Shown piece after piece: positions 43,746 through 52,856 of a stretch of 64,000 nucleotides of DNA. The notes beneath the pieces were generated by a model that had not been told where the DNA came from, searched no databases, and worked only from the letters and a program-made list of their open reading frames with translations. Numbering within the stretch: the stretch's first letter is position 1; every line of letters starts with the position of its first letter. The stretch is taken from the IMG/VR virus record IMGVR_UViG_3300030102_007626, positions 35,562-99,561 of that record; one strand, written 5' to 3'. The stretch comes from a virus. The translations under genes and the position numbers were made by a program.

Positions 43746-44416
43746 AAACCCTTATATTTGGAAATGGAGAAATAGCAGAATTAGCTTATTATTATTTTAC
43801 TAATGATTCCTTGTATGATGTAGTAGCTTTTGTTGCTGATGATGAATATGTTAATAGTTCTACCTTTAAAGACTTACCTTTAATTAAGGTATCTGAAGTT
43901 TGTAATTTGTATCCACCTCAAGATTATAAAGCCCATGTAGCTCTATCATATAATAAGTTAAATCAAATCAGAGAAGAAAAATATAACTTAATGAAAAGTT
44001 TAGGTTATGATTTAGTCAGTTATGTTTGTTCTAAATCTGTAACATGGTCTGATCTTGACATAGGAGATAATTGTTTTATATTAGAAAATCAAACCATACA
44101 ACCTACAGTAAAAATAGGTAATAATGTCATGGTATGGAGTACTAACCATTTAGGACATAATTGTCAAATAGATGATCATGCTTATTTAGCTTCTGGTATC
44201 ACAGTATCGGGTCATACAAAAATAGGCAAAAGAACTTTTGTAGGAGTTAATGCTTCGTTTAAAGATTTTATCAACATAGGATCAGATACGTTTGTAACTA
44301 TGGGCGCTAATGTAACTAGAGATATCCCAAATGATTCAACAGTTACATCAACTGATTTATTTGAATCAGATAATATAGTTAATAAAAAACTAAAAAGAAA
44401 ATATTTTAATATATGA
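43742..44416 (+). CDS. sugar acyltransferase, PglD/NeuD-like
   Basis: The product (224 aa) has an N-terminal Rossmann-like part (TLIFGNGEIAELAYYYF) and a C-terminal left-handed beta-helix of hexapeptide repeats (VKIGNNVMVW, AYLASGITVSGHTKIGKRTF). The likely catalytic His is in TNHLGHNC. PglD-type enzymes acetylate amino-deoxy sugars, which fits the dehydratase/aminotransferase pair. Confidence 0.8.
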   Translation: MKTLIFGNGEIAELAYYYFTNDSLYDVVAFVADDEYVNSSTFKDLPLIKVSEVCNLYPPQDYKAHVALSYNKLNQIREEKYNLMKSLGYDLVSYVCSKSVTWSDLDIGDNCFILENQTIQPTVKIGNNVMVWSTNHLGHNCQIDDHAYLASGITVSGHTKIGKRTFVGVNASFKDFINIGSDTFVTMGANVTRDIPNDSTVTSTDLFESDNIVNKKLKRKYFNI

Positions 44417-44419
44417 AAT

Positions 44420-45307
44420 GTGTGGAATAAAAAAGGATTAATTATAGAACCAAATAAAAACCTATGGTGGAATCAATCACATGGAATGTTACCTACAATA
44501 CAACACTTAAAGGGTGACCAGTACAAGGTATTTTATTCAGGACGAGATAAAGATAACATATCTCATATTGGTTATTCTATTATTGAAATAAAAGATAATA
44601 TTATAACTGAAATATCTAAATCAACAGATCCCGTATTATCTCCGGGTGAGAGAGGGTGTTTTGATGATAATGGAGTAACTCCCTCATGTGTTATAAATAA
44701 TAAATTATACTACATAGGTTGGAATTCAGGTACAACTACAATTCGTATGTCTCTGATTATGGGTATGGCTGAGGAAATAGGTGGTAATTATGAACGTGTA
44801 TCACGAGCACCTTTAATGCCCAAAACTAATAAAGAGCCATTTGGTATTTGTACAGCTCCATATGTAATAAAAGATGGAGATGTGTACAAGATGTGGTATG
44901 TATCTGGTAATGGTTGGATTAATAAAGATCTACCTAAATATGATATTAAATATGCAACATCAGAAGATGGATATATTTGGAATCGTAAGGGTATAGTATC
45001 TTTAGCTTTAAAAAAAAATGAAACAGCACTAGCAAGACCTTGTGTTATAAAATCAGGTATATATGAAATGTACTTTTCTTATAAAGACCCAAAAATAGGT
45101 TATAGAATAGGATATGCTACATCAACAGATGGGATAAAATTTACACGTCACTTAAACTCAGATCACTGTTTATCAGTATCTAAAAATGGTTTTGATTCAA
45201 AAATGGCTGAATATAGTTTGGTATTTGAACATAAGGGTCGTAGATTCATGTTATATAATGGAAATAATTATAGTGAAAATGGAATAGGATATGCAGTCAA
45301 ACAGTAA
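44420..45307 (+). CDS. five-bladed beta-propeller, glycoside hydrolase-like
   Basis: The product (295 aa) starts at GTG; an overlapping ATG at 44413 reads only five codons. Repeated blades with YKVFYSGR, MWYVSGNG and MYFSYKDP, each with a preceding acidic residue, resemble GH43/GH32/GH130-like propellers. Such genes occur in sialic-type sugar clusters. Activity is unproven. It overlaps the next gene by 17 bases. Confidence 0.65.
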   Translation: MWNKKGLIIEPNKNLWWNQSHGMLPTIQHLKGDQYKVFYSGRDKDNISHIGYSIIEIKDNIITEISKSTDPVLSPGERGCFDDNGVTPSCVINNKLYYIGWNSGTTTIRMSLIMGMAEEIGGNYERVSRAPLMPKTNKEPFGICTAPYVIKDGDVYKMWYVSGNGWINKDLPKYDIKYATSEDGYIWNRKGIVSLALKKNETALARPCVIKSGIYEMYFSYKDPKIGYRIGYATSTDGIKFTRHLNSDHCLSVSKNGFDSKMAEYSLVFEHKGRRFMLYNGNNYSENGIGYAVKQ

Positions 45308-45992
45308 AATAATGTCACTTATGCAACCAACGTATTATCCTTGGTTGGGGTATTTTAACTTAATAAAACAAAGTGATATATTTGTAATGTATAATACAAC
45401 TCAATTAGTAAAGAGAAGTTGGCAAGTAAGGAATAAAATAAAAACCCCCCAAGGAGAAATATTTTTAACAATCCCAGTAAAAAAAACTACTAATAGAGAT
45501 AACCTAATGATTAAGGATGCTGAAGTATTATATGATAATAAATGGAATATTAAACATCTAACATCTATAAAACAGGCATATTCTAAAACACCTTATTTTA
45601 AGGATATTTTTCCTATAATTGAATATCATCTTAGTGGAACTCATAAATTATTAACTGATATAACTTTTGGTTTAATATTGGATATAGTTGATTTATTAAA
45701 TATAGACACTAAAATAGTACTATCATCAGATATAAACTATACAGGTAAAAAAGATCATGCGCTTATATCTATGTGTAAAGAATTAGGCATAAATAGATAT
45801 TTATCAGTCAAGGGATCTATGGATTATATTTTAGATGGTGAAAATCTATTCGAAAATAATAATATAGATTTACTATGGCATGAATATAAACACCCTGTAT
45901 ATAAACAAGTTAATGGGGGTTTTATTCCGTATATAGGAATAATAGATGCTTTATTTAATATAGGGCCTGAAAAAACAAAAAATCTAATATGA
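45291..45992 (+). CDS. WbqC-like family protein
   Basis: The product (233 aa) starts with the family motif MQPTYYPWLGYFNLIKQSD, followed by KRSWQVRNKIKTPQG and a final YKHPVYKQ segment. WbqC-like proteins occur in O-antigen and sialic-acid-type clusters; their reaction is unclear. It overlaps the next gene by four bases. Confidence 0.82.
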   Translation: MQSNSKIMSLMQPTYYPWLGYFNLIKQSDIFVMYNTTQLVKRSWQVRNKIKTPQGEIFLTIPVKKTTNRDNLMIKDAEVLYDNKWNIKHLTSIKQAYSKTPYFKDIFPIIEYHLSGTHKLLTDITFGLILDIVDLLNIDTKIVLSSDINYTGKKDHALISMCKELGINRYLSVKGSMDYILDGENLFENNNIDLLWHEYKHPVYKQVNGGFIPYIGIIDALFNIGPEKTKNLI

Positions 45993-46807
45993 AAAGATTA
46001 TTATTAATAGGTCCTGGGGATTCTTTAGAAACATTAAACTCAAATCTACTAAAATCAACCCCTTCTTTATACTTTGGTAGTTCATTTCATTGGTTTGATA
46101 AAAATGATGTTTGTCCTACTTATTATACTTTTATTGATCCTAATACTATTACATATTTTGATGCATTAATAAATGGAATTTCTGATTATGATAAAACCCA
46201 CCCTAATCGTTATGATTATAAAAGTTACATCAGTTATTTAAAAAATACCCCTCCTTATTCTAAAAATTTTCTATCCAACATTTCAAAATCAACGACATTG
46301 ATGTATGGAGACTTACAAGGTTCAGAAGATTTTTACAAAAAAGGATTTACAACAAGCAGAGGACTAAGATGGTTTATGGGAGAATATAAAAATGGTGTAT
46401 TATCTAGAGTAGAATCACATTTTAAAGAAGTTAAAAAACTTCCACAAAATATATGTGTAAATGATTATTCTTCTCTTTACAATCCATCATTAAAACATTT
46501 ATCCCCTATAATAATCCACGAACCTAACATTAACACTGATAAATTCACATGTTATATTCTTCCTTTAGTTTTATCTTATTTTAAAGAATTAAAAGAAATA
46601 GAATGTATAGGCTTTGGGGATTTTAATACTCCTCGATTATCTAATAATACAAGTGAAGGATATAATCAATACAAAGCTTCATATGAAAGAATGAAAAATG
46701 AATTAATAAACCTTTTAAATTTTAAAAATATATCTATAAGTTTTAAAAATAAAGACTCATATTTTATAGAACTAGAAAATAACACAAATAAAAATAATAT
46801 AAACTAA
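45989..46807 (+). CDS. possible glycosyltransferase (GT42/DUF115-like)
   Basis: The product (272 aa) starts LLLIGPGDSLETLNSNLL and later has LPLVLSYFKELKEIECIGFGDF. This resembles the order of bacterial sialyltransferases such as CstII and of DUF115 proteins (a GPS-type glycine/serine loop, then a strand with a GXD-like motif). It would be a candidate for transferring the nonulosonic acid. The resemblance is weak. Confidence 0.4.
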   Translation: MKRLLLIGPGDSLETLNSNLLKSTPSLYFGSSFHWFDKNDVCPTYYTFIDPNTITYFDALINGISDYDKTHPNRYDYKSYISYLKNTPPYSKNFLSNISKSTTLMYGDLQGSEDFYKKGFTTSRGLRWFMGEYKNGVLSRVESHFKEVKKLPQNICVNDYSSLYNPSLKHLSPIIIHEPNINTDKFTCYILPLVLSYFKELKEIECIGFGDFNTPRLSNNTSEGYNQYKASYERMKNELINLLNFKNISISFKNKDSYFIELENNTNKNNIN

Positions 46808-48573
46808 TGGCATTAAATAACAATCAAATAAGTAATAAAGGATTTTGGTTAACAACCGATGAAGAAGGACATTGCTTTGATCAACCCCTATGTGAAGTTA
46901 TAAAAGATATAACTAAAAATAAATCACTACTTGATTTAGGATGTGGCACAGGTGCTTACACTAAAGAATTGCAAACTACCTGCACCTCAGCTAAAGGGTA
47001 TGATGGAAACCCAAACACCCCTAAAATATCAAATGGGTTATGTGGTGTAGCAGATTTAACTAAAAAACAGGATTTTGATAAAGTAGATTGGGTTTTATCT
47101 CTAGAAGTTGGGGAACACATCCCAAAAGAATTTGAAGATATTCTTTTAGACAATATATGCTCTCATTCTACCAAAGGAGTAATTCTTAGTTGGGCTGTAC
47201 CTGGTCAACCTGGGGATGGGCATATTAATTGTCAATCTAATGAGTATGTTGTGAGTAAAATGTTAAGTAAAGGATTTGCTATAGATTGGGATTTATCTTT
47301 TAAGTTAAGAGAAAATGCTACTTTATGGTGGTTTAAAAACACTGTTATGTGTTTTAAAAAACTTCCAACCCCTAAACACATTAATTCTATAGATAAAATA
47401 ACATTTTGCATACCAAGCAAATCAAATTTAAGATACCTAAAAACTTGTATCCCATCAATTAGAAACAACGCTTATAGAAATGATCACGATATTATAATAT
47501 TTGTTGATTCAGATGAAGATGGCACAGTTAAGTGGTTAGAGCAAGTAAAAAGCGAATATAATTTATCTTACTACGTAAATCCTAAACTAGGAGAAGAATT
47601 ATATGGAATTGGAAGAGCATATGATTTTTGTATTAAAAAGTCAACAACAGATATTTTTATGATATTTCATGCTGACATGATTTTAGGTAAAAATGCTGAT
47701 TTTGAAACATATAAATACTTAAAAGAAAAAACAGTTGTATGTACAACACGTATTGAACCACCTTTACACCCAAATAACGGAGAAAAAGTATTAAAAGACT
47801 TTGGAATGTATCCTGAAGAATTTAAAGAAAAAGAATTCCATCAATATATTAAGGATAGAGTAGAAAAGTTTTGGACTGGACCAACAGAAGGTATATTTGC
47901 ACCTTGGATGATGTATAAAAAAGAATATCTAGAAATACTAGGTGGACATGACCCAATTTTACACTCGTGTAGAGAAGACTCTGATGTGTTCAATAGAATG
48001 CTACTTTCAGGATTTGAATTTATCCAAACATGGGAAGGTTTTGTATACCACTTTACAGGTAGAGGAGCAGGAAGTTTTGATGGTGATGAAGAAAGACATA
48101 AATTTTGGCAGCAACAAATGAGTAATTCAACTAAAGATTTTATTCGTAAATGGGGTCAAAATGTTAATCACACACCTATGATGAAACCAATTGTTTTTCC
48201 TAAATATGAAATAGGTATTGTAGTTGAAAACTGTACCCCTCAGTTACTAGAAGCATTAGAACCTTGGTGTAGCTACATTTATGTTGATATGGAAGAGTTT
48301 GTTATGTATTCTATAAAAGAACAAGAAAACAGTTCATTTAATATAGATAAAAGAGTTAGAGGGTTTGATCCAAATAAACATGTTATAAAAGATAATATTA
48401 CTATTAAAGTAGATGGTAATACATTTAGAAATGAAGAATATAGACATATTCAAAATTTTTCTGCAATTATACAAGATAGTGGAGAAGTAGGTGAATTTGA
48501 GTTAGGTAACATAAAAATTCAAATAAATGATTTAACAACATACGAAAACGAACTAATAAAATATGAAAGATAA
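46807..48573 (+). CDS. fusion of SAM methyltransferase and GT2-like glycosyltransferase
   Basis: The product (588 aa) has an N-terminal class I methyltransferase (residues 1-190, motif I LLDLGCGTGAY near 41 and a GEHIPKEFED block). A GT2-like domain follows (from about 200, KITFCIPSKSNLRYLKTCIPS, with HADMIL near 291 as the DXD position). A 100-residue C-terminal segment is of unknown role. The two activities may methylate and transfer sugars on one polymer. Confidence 0.78.
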   Translation: MALNNNQISNKGFWLTTDEEGHCFDQPLCEVIKDITKNKSLLDLGCGTGAYTKELQTTCTSAKGYDGNPNTPKISNGLCGVADLTKKQDFDKVDWVLSLEVGEHIPKEFEDILLDNICSHSTKGVILSWAVPGQPGDGHINCQSNEYVVSKMLSKGFAIDWDLSFKLRENATLWWFKNTVMCFKKLPTPKHINSIDKITFCIPSKSNLRYLKTCIPSIRNNAYRNDHDIIIFVDSDEDGTVKWLEQVKSEYNLSYYVNPKLGEELYGIGRAYDFCIKKSTTDIFMIFHADMILGKNADFETYKYLKEKTVVCTTRIEPPLHPNNGEKVLKDFGMYPEEFKEKEFHQYIKDRVEKFWTGPTEGIFAPWMMYKKEYLEILGGHDPILHSCREDSDVFNRMLLSGFEFIQTWEGFVYHFTGRGAGSFDGDEERHKFWQQQMSNSTKDFIRKWGQNVNHTPMMKPIVFPKYEIGIVVENCTPQLLEALEPWCSYIYVDMEEFVMYSIKEQENSSFNIDKRVRGFDPNKHVIKDNITIKVDGNTFRNEEYRHIQNFSAIIQDSGEVGEFELGNIKIQINDLTTYENELIKYER

Positions 48574-48700
48574 ATTAAAAGAATATTTAAATAAATTAAA
48601 TGTTGAGTTAGTTATGAAAGATAGACTTGATGGCTGGCATGTAAAATGGTTACGTAAAAAAATAAAAGAAATAAAACAAAAAATAAAAAGATGCGATTAA
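48563..48700 (+). CDS. small basic helical peptide (45 aa)
   Basis: The ATG overlaps the previous stop by 11 bases and the stop overlaps the next start by 10. The peptide is lysine-rich and helical (WLRKKIKEIKQKIKRCD). It is probably real by its coupling to both neighbours; function unknown. Confidence 0.5.
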   Translation: MKDKLKEYLNKLNVELVMKDRLDGWHVKWLRKKIKEIKQKIKRCD

Positions 48701-49029
48701 TATTAGGATTATTATTTTTTCTAGGAGCACATTTAGTAACATGGTTTCAATTAAATGGTCAATTTATTTGGAATTGGTTTGAAAAAAATAACTTTATACT
48801 TGCATTATTTGGTATACCAATCTCTTACCTATATATTTATGGAACAAAATATACAGTAGAACATTTTGAAGGAATAATGTGGCCAGCTCGTTTTATTGGA
48901 TTTGGTGTGGGGATATTAGTTTATGCTTTATTTGTAGGAATATTTTTTAAAGAAGGTATTACATTAAAAACCCTAACTTCTCTTTTGTTGTCTTTATCTT
49001 TAATATTTATACAAGTATTCTGGAAGTAA
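48691..49029 (+). CDS. small membrane protein, about four TM segments (112 aa)
   Basis: The product has four hydrophobic segments (about residues 1-17, 34-50, 66-86, 92-110) with the polar loop LNGQFIWNWFEKNN. No family function is recognised. Confidence 0.7.
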   Translation: MRLILGLLFFLGAHLVTWFQLNGQFIWNWFEKNNFILALFGIPISYLYIYGTKYTVEHFEGIMWPARFIGFGVGILVYALFVGIFFKEGITLKTLTSLLLSLSLIFIQVFWK

Positions 49030-49042
49030 AAAATATATTAAT

Positions 49043-49429
49043 ATGAAGGAAACAAAATTAAAAGAGGTTATCCAAAAATTAGGTAAAGGTATTAGTATAA
49101 AAATGAGTAAAAAAAGTATTAAAAACCAAGAAGATAAATTTTTACTAGAGTTAATTGAGCATCTTTGTGAAATAGAAGCTCTAACAATGGGTGTTAGTAA
49201 AGCAGGAGTTAATCTATTTGAATATGAAGAAAAATATTTATTTATTATAAAAAGTCTCATAGATAAATTATATGGAGAAAAAAAAGGAAATATTATAATC
49301 TGGTGGGTATTTGAAAGTATAACTGGAGATGATAAAATATTACCTATAGTTGATGAAGATGAAAAAGAACATATAGTTAAAACACCAAAACAACTAGTAA
49401 AATTTTTAAAACGATATGATGAAAAATGA
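49043..49429 (+). CDS. unrecognised charged protein (128 aa)
   Basis: The product is lysine/glutamate-rich with a central helical segment (ELIEHLCEIEALTMGVS) and an aromatic patch (NIIIWWVFESI). No motif is recognised. It overlaps the zinc-finger gene by 14 bases. Confidence 0.6.
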   Translation: MKETKLKEVIQKLGKGISIKMSKKSIKNQEDKFLLELIEHLCEIEALTMGVSKAGVNLFEYEEKYLFIIKSLIDKLYGEKKGNIIIWWVFESITGDDKILPIVDEDEKEHIVKTPKQLVKFLKRYDEK

Positions 49430-49661
49430 AATATGTGTTAAATGTAAAAAACCTATTAATCCATTAAGACTAAAAGCCCTACCAGGAACAAAAGTTTGTG
49501 TTAAGTGCTCTACAGTTGGGGCAAAAAGTGGGGTACCTGTAATGTTTGGATCAAAAGACCATACTTGGACTGATTTAGTAATTATGGAAGAGGATGAATT
49601 TAAAGCATTTAAAGAAAGAGAAAAAAGTACTAATAAGGGATTTGATAAACTAAATGACTAA
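49416..49661 (+). CDS. TraR/DksA-type zinc-finger protein (81 aa)
   Basis: The product has a CXXC-X17-CXXC zinc finger (CVKCKKPINPLRLKALPG, then CVKC) like that of TraR/DksA, including the conserved RL.ALPGT linker. TraR/DksA proteins bind the RNA polymerase secondary channel, so a transcription role is possible. The long acidic coiled coil of DksA is not present before the finger. An ATG one codon later is an alternative start. Confidence 0.75.
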   Translation: MMKNEICVKCKKPINPLRLKALPGTKVCVKCSTVGAKSGVPVMFGSKDHTWTDLVIMEEDEFKAFKEREKSTNKGFDKLND

Positions 49662-50034
49662 AAAACCTGACCAAATTGTAGACAATCCAGGCATAATGCC
49701 TTACACTACAAATGTAGGTGCTCCTGCTATACAAAAAGAAGACATTGAAGTATGGAAGCAACGAAGTGTTATCAAAGTAAATCACCAATTTAAAACTAGA
49801 TTTGAAGAATTAAAAGAACAATATAAACAGCTTATTGAAGAAATTGATTGGAACGATTTAGTTTATAATTCAAAATATTCTTTTGAACCAATAGTAGGAG
49901 AAGTGTATTATCTTTATTATAATACTAAAGAAGAAGAATTTCTATCATTAATATCACCTAATGAGTGGAATAAACAATGTATTGGAGCTTTTAAATTAGA
50001 TAGTAATCAAAAATGGGTAAAAACTAATGGCTAA
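49654..50034 (+). CDS. DUF2452-like protein (126 aa)
   Basis: The product has the pattern NPGIMPYTTNVGAPAI near residue 11, then KVNHQFKTRFEELKEQY, WNDLVYNSKYSFEP, GEVYYLYYN and a SLISPNEW end. This is the conserved layout of DUF2452 proteins, whose function is unknown. It overlaps both neighbours by eight bases. Confidence 0.68.
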   Translation: MTKKPDQIVDNPGIMPYTTNVGAPAIQKEDIEVWKQRSVIKVNHQFKTRFEELKEQYKQLIEEIDWNDLVYNSKYSFEPIVGEVYYLYYNTKEEEFLSLISPNEWNKQCIGAFKLDSNQKWVKTNG

Positions 50035-50680
50035 ACCAAAACCTATATCAAAAGAAATGTGCCTAGCAGCAATGGCTAAAACTAAATCTGTATTAGCAGC
50101 TGCTAGATATCTAAATTGTTCGTATCAACATTTAAAACCTTATATGAAATCATATAAGGATGAAGAAACAGGTTTATCATTATTTGAATTACATAAAAAC
50201 CAAAGTGGAAAAGGTATACCAAAGTTTATGAGTGATACCCCATTTGGTAGAAAATCACCTGCAATTGATGATATAGTAAACGGTAGAGCAGATGCTTCAT
50301 CTTTTAATTTAGAAAAAGTTAAATTTAAAATGATTGAAGCTGGGTATTTATTAGAACAGTGTTACCATTGTGGTTATGATGAAAAGCGAGATATAGATGG
50401 TAAACTACCATTACTAATGTTTTTTAAAGATGGAAATAAAAATAATTTTCAAGATGGTAATGCTCAAATGTCTTGTTATAATTGTTATTTTTTAAACATT
50501 GGTAAAATATTCAATGAAAAAGATATTGAAAAACTAGAAGGACATTCAGTTGTATATAATACAACAGACGCTTCAGATTTTCAATTAGATGATTATCATA
50601 AAAAGAAATTAAATGAATTAGGAGAATGGAAAGATAAGGTAGATGAAGACCCCTATTCATTAGTTTCAAGAAAAAAATAA
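50027..50680 (+). CDS. HTH plus CXXC/CXXC protein, HNH-like
   Basis: The product (217 aa) has an N-terminal helix-turn-helix-like part (KSVLAAARYLNCSYQHLKPYM) and a treble-clef-like zinc site (CYHCGYDE near 112, then CYNCYF near 149). The layout resembles HNH endonucleases, but the catalytic histidines are not evident between the cysteine pairs (LLMFFKDGNKNNF), so it may be an inactive or purely binding relative. Confidence 0.55.
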   Translation: MAKPKPISKEMCLAAMAKTKSVLAAARYLNCSYQHLKPYMKSYKDEETGLSLFELHKNQSGKGIPKFMSDTPFGRKSPAIDDIVNGRADASSFNLEKVKFKMIEAGYLLEQCYHCGYDEKRDIDGKLPLLMFFKDGNKNNFQDGNAQMSCYNCYFLNIGKIFNEKDIEKLEGHSVVYNTTDASDFQLDDYHKKKLNELGEWKDKVDEDPYSLVSRKK

Positions 50681-50688
50681 TATTTATA
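50681..50688 (+). promoter_or_regulatory. TATTTATA box
   Basis: TATTTATA lies directly after the previous stop and 5 bases before the ATG at 50694. See 6247 for the set of five. Confidence 0.3.
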
Positions 50689-50693
50689 ACCGA

Positions 50694-50849
50694 ATGAAAA
50701 ATAAAAAGCACAATAAATTAGTTAAAGAATATGACAAACAAAAAGAACGTCATTTAGAAAAATTAGCTAGTAAAATGCTTAAAGATGATGAAAAGTTACA
50801 ACAATTAAAAGGAAAAAATATTAATCCTAAGTTTTTAAATTTATTTTAA
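50694..50849 (+). CDS. small charged helical peptide (51 aa)
   Basis: The peptide is lysine-rich and helical (KLVKEYDKQKERHLEKLASK). It fills the gap between two genes and ends one base before the next start. No motif is recognised. Confidence 0.55.
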   Translation: MKNKKHNKLVKEYDKQKERHLEKLASKMLKDDEKLQQLKGKNINPKFLNLF

Positions 50850-50850
50850 A

Positions 50851-51189
50851 ATGGAAAGTATGGCAACTGAAATTAGTGTTTTAAATGCTGAAGAATTTGA
50901 ACAGTTAATACATGATAAAGATATTCGTATTGCTAAAGGTTTAGTTAATACTATTTTAAAAAATTTAAAAAAACCAAAAAAACATTATCACGCATTAACT
51001 ATTTTAGTAGTTCAAGAACAAACTGTGTATGACATAACAGTTGAAAAAAAGGAATTTTTAAATACTCTAGAAACTAATTTGCCTATTTTTGAAAAACAGG
51101 AAATGTATGAAGAGTGTGCTGAAATTGTAAAGGCAATAAAATATATTAAAAATAAGCCTAAAAGAGGAAGACCAAAAAAACTTGGATAA
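50851..51189 (+). CDS. unrecognised protein with C-terminal AT-hook (112 aa)
   Basis: The product has a helical, mixed core and a C-terminal tail KPKRGRPKKLG with an AT-hook core. It is one of five AT-hook proteins here. A Met at 50860 is an alternative start. Confidence 0.68.
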   Translation: MESMATEISVLNAEEFEQLIHDKDIRIAKGLVNTILKNLKKPKKHYHALTILVVQEQTVYDITVEKKEFLNTLETNLPIFEKQEMYEECAEIVKAIKYIKNKPKRGRPKKLG

Positions 51190-51208
51190 GTAAAAATTTC
51201 TTTGTATG
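51178..51208 (+). promoter_or_regulatory. possible promoter, CTTGG-type variant
   Basis: AAACTTGG, then TTTGTATG 17 bases after the hexamer AAACTT, precede the gene at 51228. The hexamer is identical to the one before gp44 at 29976, at the same distance. Confidence 0.45.
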
Positions 51209-51227
51209 TTTTTATAAAATTAAGGTT

Positions 51228-51656
51228 ATGCCATTATTTGAGTTTTCAAATTTAAACAAGTACGGAAATTTAAGAACTAGATTAGTATATAGAGAAAGTT
51301 CCCAATTTAAATTTTATCCAAAAGGATTAGGAAGGTTTGTAGGTGTGAAACGTTTTAAATATGAATATGTTCACCCATATATGTCTCCTGCTTTACTTGA
51401 TATAGGAGATAAAAAATACCTTGTACCTGATTGGAAAGAAGTGGACCCAAACACTACACTAGATGATATTAATTGGGTTAAACCTACCAAACCAGAACCA
51501 AAAGTAGAACCTAATTTATTTAAATTTAAATCAAGTTCTAGTGATGCTGTATACACAGTAAGAAAAATAATGGATAGTTATAAATGTAATTGTCCTGGGT
51601 ATTGGAGGTCTAAAACTAGGGAATGTAAACATATTAAAGAATTAAAAAATAAATGA
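51228..51656 (+). CDS. SWIM-like zinc-finger protein (142 aa)
   Basis: The product has a basic, aromatic N-terminal half and a C-terminal motif YTVRKIMDSYKCNCPGYWR followed by CKHI. This is the CXCX(n)CXH pattern of SWIM zinc fingers, which mediate DNA or protein binding. It overlaps the next gene by four bases. Confidence 0.68.
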   Translation: MPLFEFSNLNKYGNLRTRLVYRESSQFKFYPKGLGRFVGVKRFKYEYVHPYMSPALLDIGDKKYLVPDWKEVDPNTTLDDINWVKPTKPEPKVEPNLFKFKSSSSDAVYTVRKIMDSYKCNCPGYWRSKTRECKHIKELKNK

Positions 51657-52717
51657 AAAAAATTATAATAACCTGCTTATACTTTTTATGCTTAAATATT
51701 TTTTCTCAAACAGAAAATCTTATAGTATATGATCACATAGAATCAGGAGACTGGGGGGGTAATTGGATTTCTTCAATACCCACTACAGGGAATTACCCAA
51801 ATGTTTCTGTTTCTCCCCCTAATAGTACTGTGCTATATGGAGCAGGATCAAATACTCCTGAATCTGATATATATGAACTACCTAATATATCTGTAAATCC
51901 ATTAAATCAACATTATTTTTGGATGGAACTTTCAGCTCAAAACTTTACTAATTTCTTTGGTTTAATGGATGCAGGATTAGATACTAGTGATTATGTATTA
52001 ATCCAATTAAGTACAGATGGTGGCATAAATTACTTTGATGAGATTAAAATTACTGGAAGGGAAAATGCTATTTGGGATTATAATAATGGTTCATTCATAT
52101 CAAAAAATAGTAATGGTGTTCTTTCTACTTATTCTCCTTCTGGTGGTGGGGATAGAACACTATTAGGAGATGGTTATTGTGCAGTAGAGCTTTATATACC
52201 ACAAGGGGTTTCTGATATATCTTTGAGAATACAAGTCCAAGCAAATACTCTAGGTGAAGATTGGTGGCTAGACAACTTTGAATTATGGGAAATTGAGGAA
52301 ATTTCTCTGCCTGTTGAGTTATCTTCCTTTACAGGAAATTCTTACCCTAATTTAAACCTAATAGAGTGGACTACCCAATCAGAATATAATTCAGATTATT
52401 TTTCTCTAGAAAAGTCAATTAATGGGGTTAACTGGGAAGAAATAACTCAGATTTCTGCTGCTGGGACTAGTAATGAAGAAATAGGATATTCGTTTAATGA
52501 TTATGACTTACATTCTATATGTTATTATCGTTTAATTCAATATGATATAGATGGGTTATATGATATGTTTGGACCTATTGTTGTTCAAAGAACAATAAAA
52601 GAAAGAAAAATTATCAAATGTTTTAATTTAATGGGTCAAGAAGTAGACATAGTAAAATCTAAAGGGGTTATTATTATTGTTTATGATGATGGAACATTAA
52701 TTAAAACTATTAAATAA
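51653..52717 (+). CDS. secreted protein with T9SS-like C-terminal strands (354 aa)
   Basis: The product has a signal peptide ending LNIFSQ. A beta-rich ectodomain follows, including a SLPVELSSFTG segment near 221 that is common in Bacteroidota T9SS cargo. The end (KCFNLMGQEVDIVKSKG, then IIIVYDDG and a short basic tail) resembles the last strands of a sorting domain, but a YPNP motif is missing. It may be a degenerate or variant T9SS substrate. It sits among small cytoplasmic genes, unlike the first secreted protein at 7463. Confidence 0.7.
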   Translation: MKKIIITCLYFLCLNIFSQTENLIVYDHIESGDWGGNWISSIPTTGNYPNVSVSPPNSTVLYGAGSNTPESDIYELPNISVNPLNQHYFWMELSAQNFTNFFGLMDAGLDTSDYVLIQLSTDGGINYFDEIKITGRENAIWDYNNGSFISKNSNGVLSTYSPSGGGDRTLLGDGYCAVELYIPQGVSDISLRIQVQANTLGEDWWLDNFELWEIEEISLPVELSSFTGNSYPNLNLIEWTTQSEYNSDYFSLEKSINGVNWEEITQISAAGTSNEEIGYSFNDYDLHSICYYRLIQYDIDGLYDMFGPIVVQRTIKERKIIKCFNLMGQEVDIVKSKGVIIIVYDDGTLIKTIK

Positions 52718-52735
52718 AAATTAAAATAAAAATAA

Positions 52736-52852
52736 ATGAGTAAAAATTCACCAAAACAAAGACTTATAACATTTAAAAACTGGCTATCTACAGTTAAACC
52801 AATGAAAGTTAATAAAAATAAAAAGAAAAAATTAGTTAAGCAATTTAAATAG
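52736..52852 (+). CDS. small basic peptide (38 aa)
   Basis: The peptide is lysine-rich (VNKNKKKKLVKQFK at the end). It fills the gap between two genes. No motif is recognised. Confidence 0.45.
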   Translation: MSKNSPKQRLITFKNWLSTVKPMKVNKNKKKKLVKQFK

Positions 52853-52856
52853 TATT

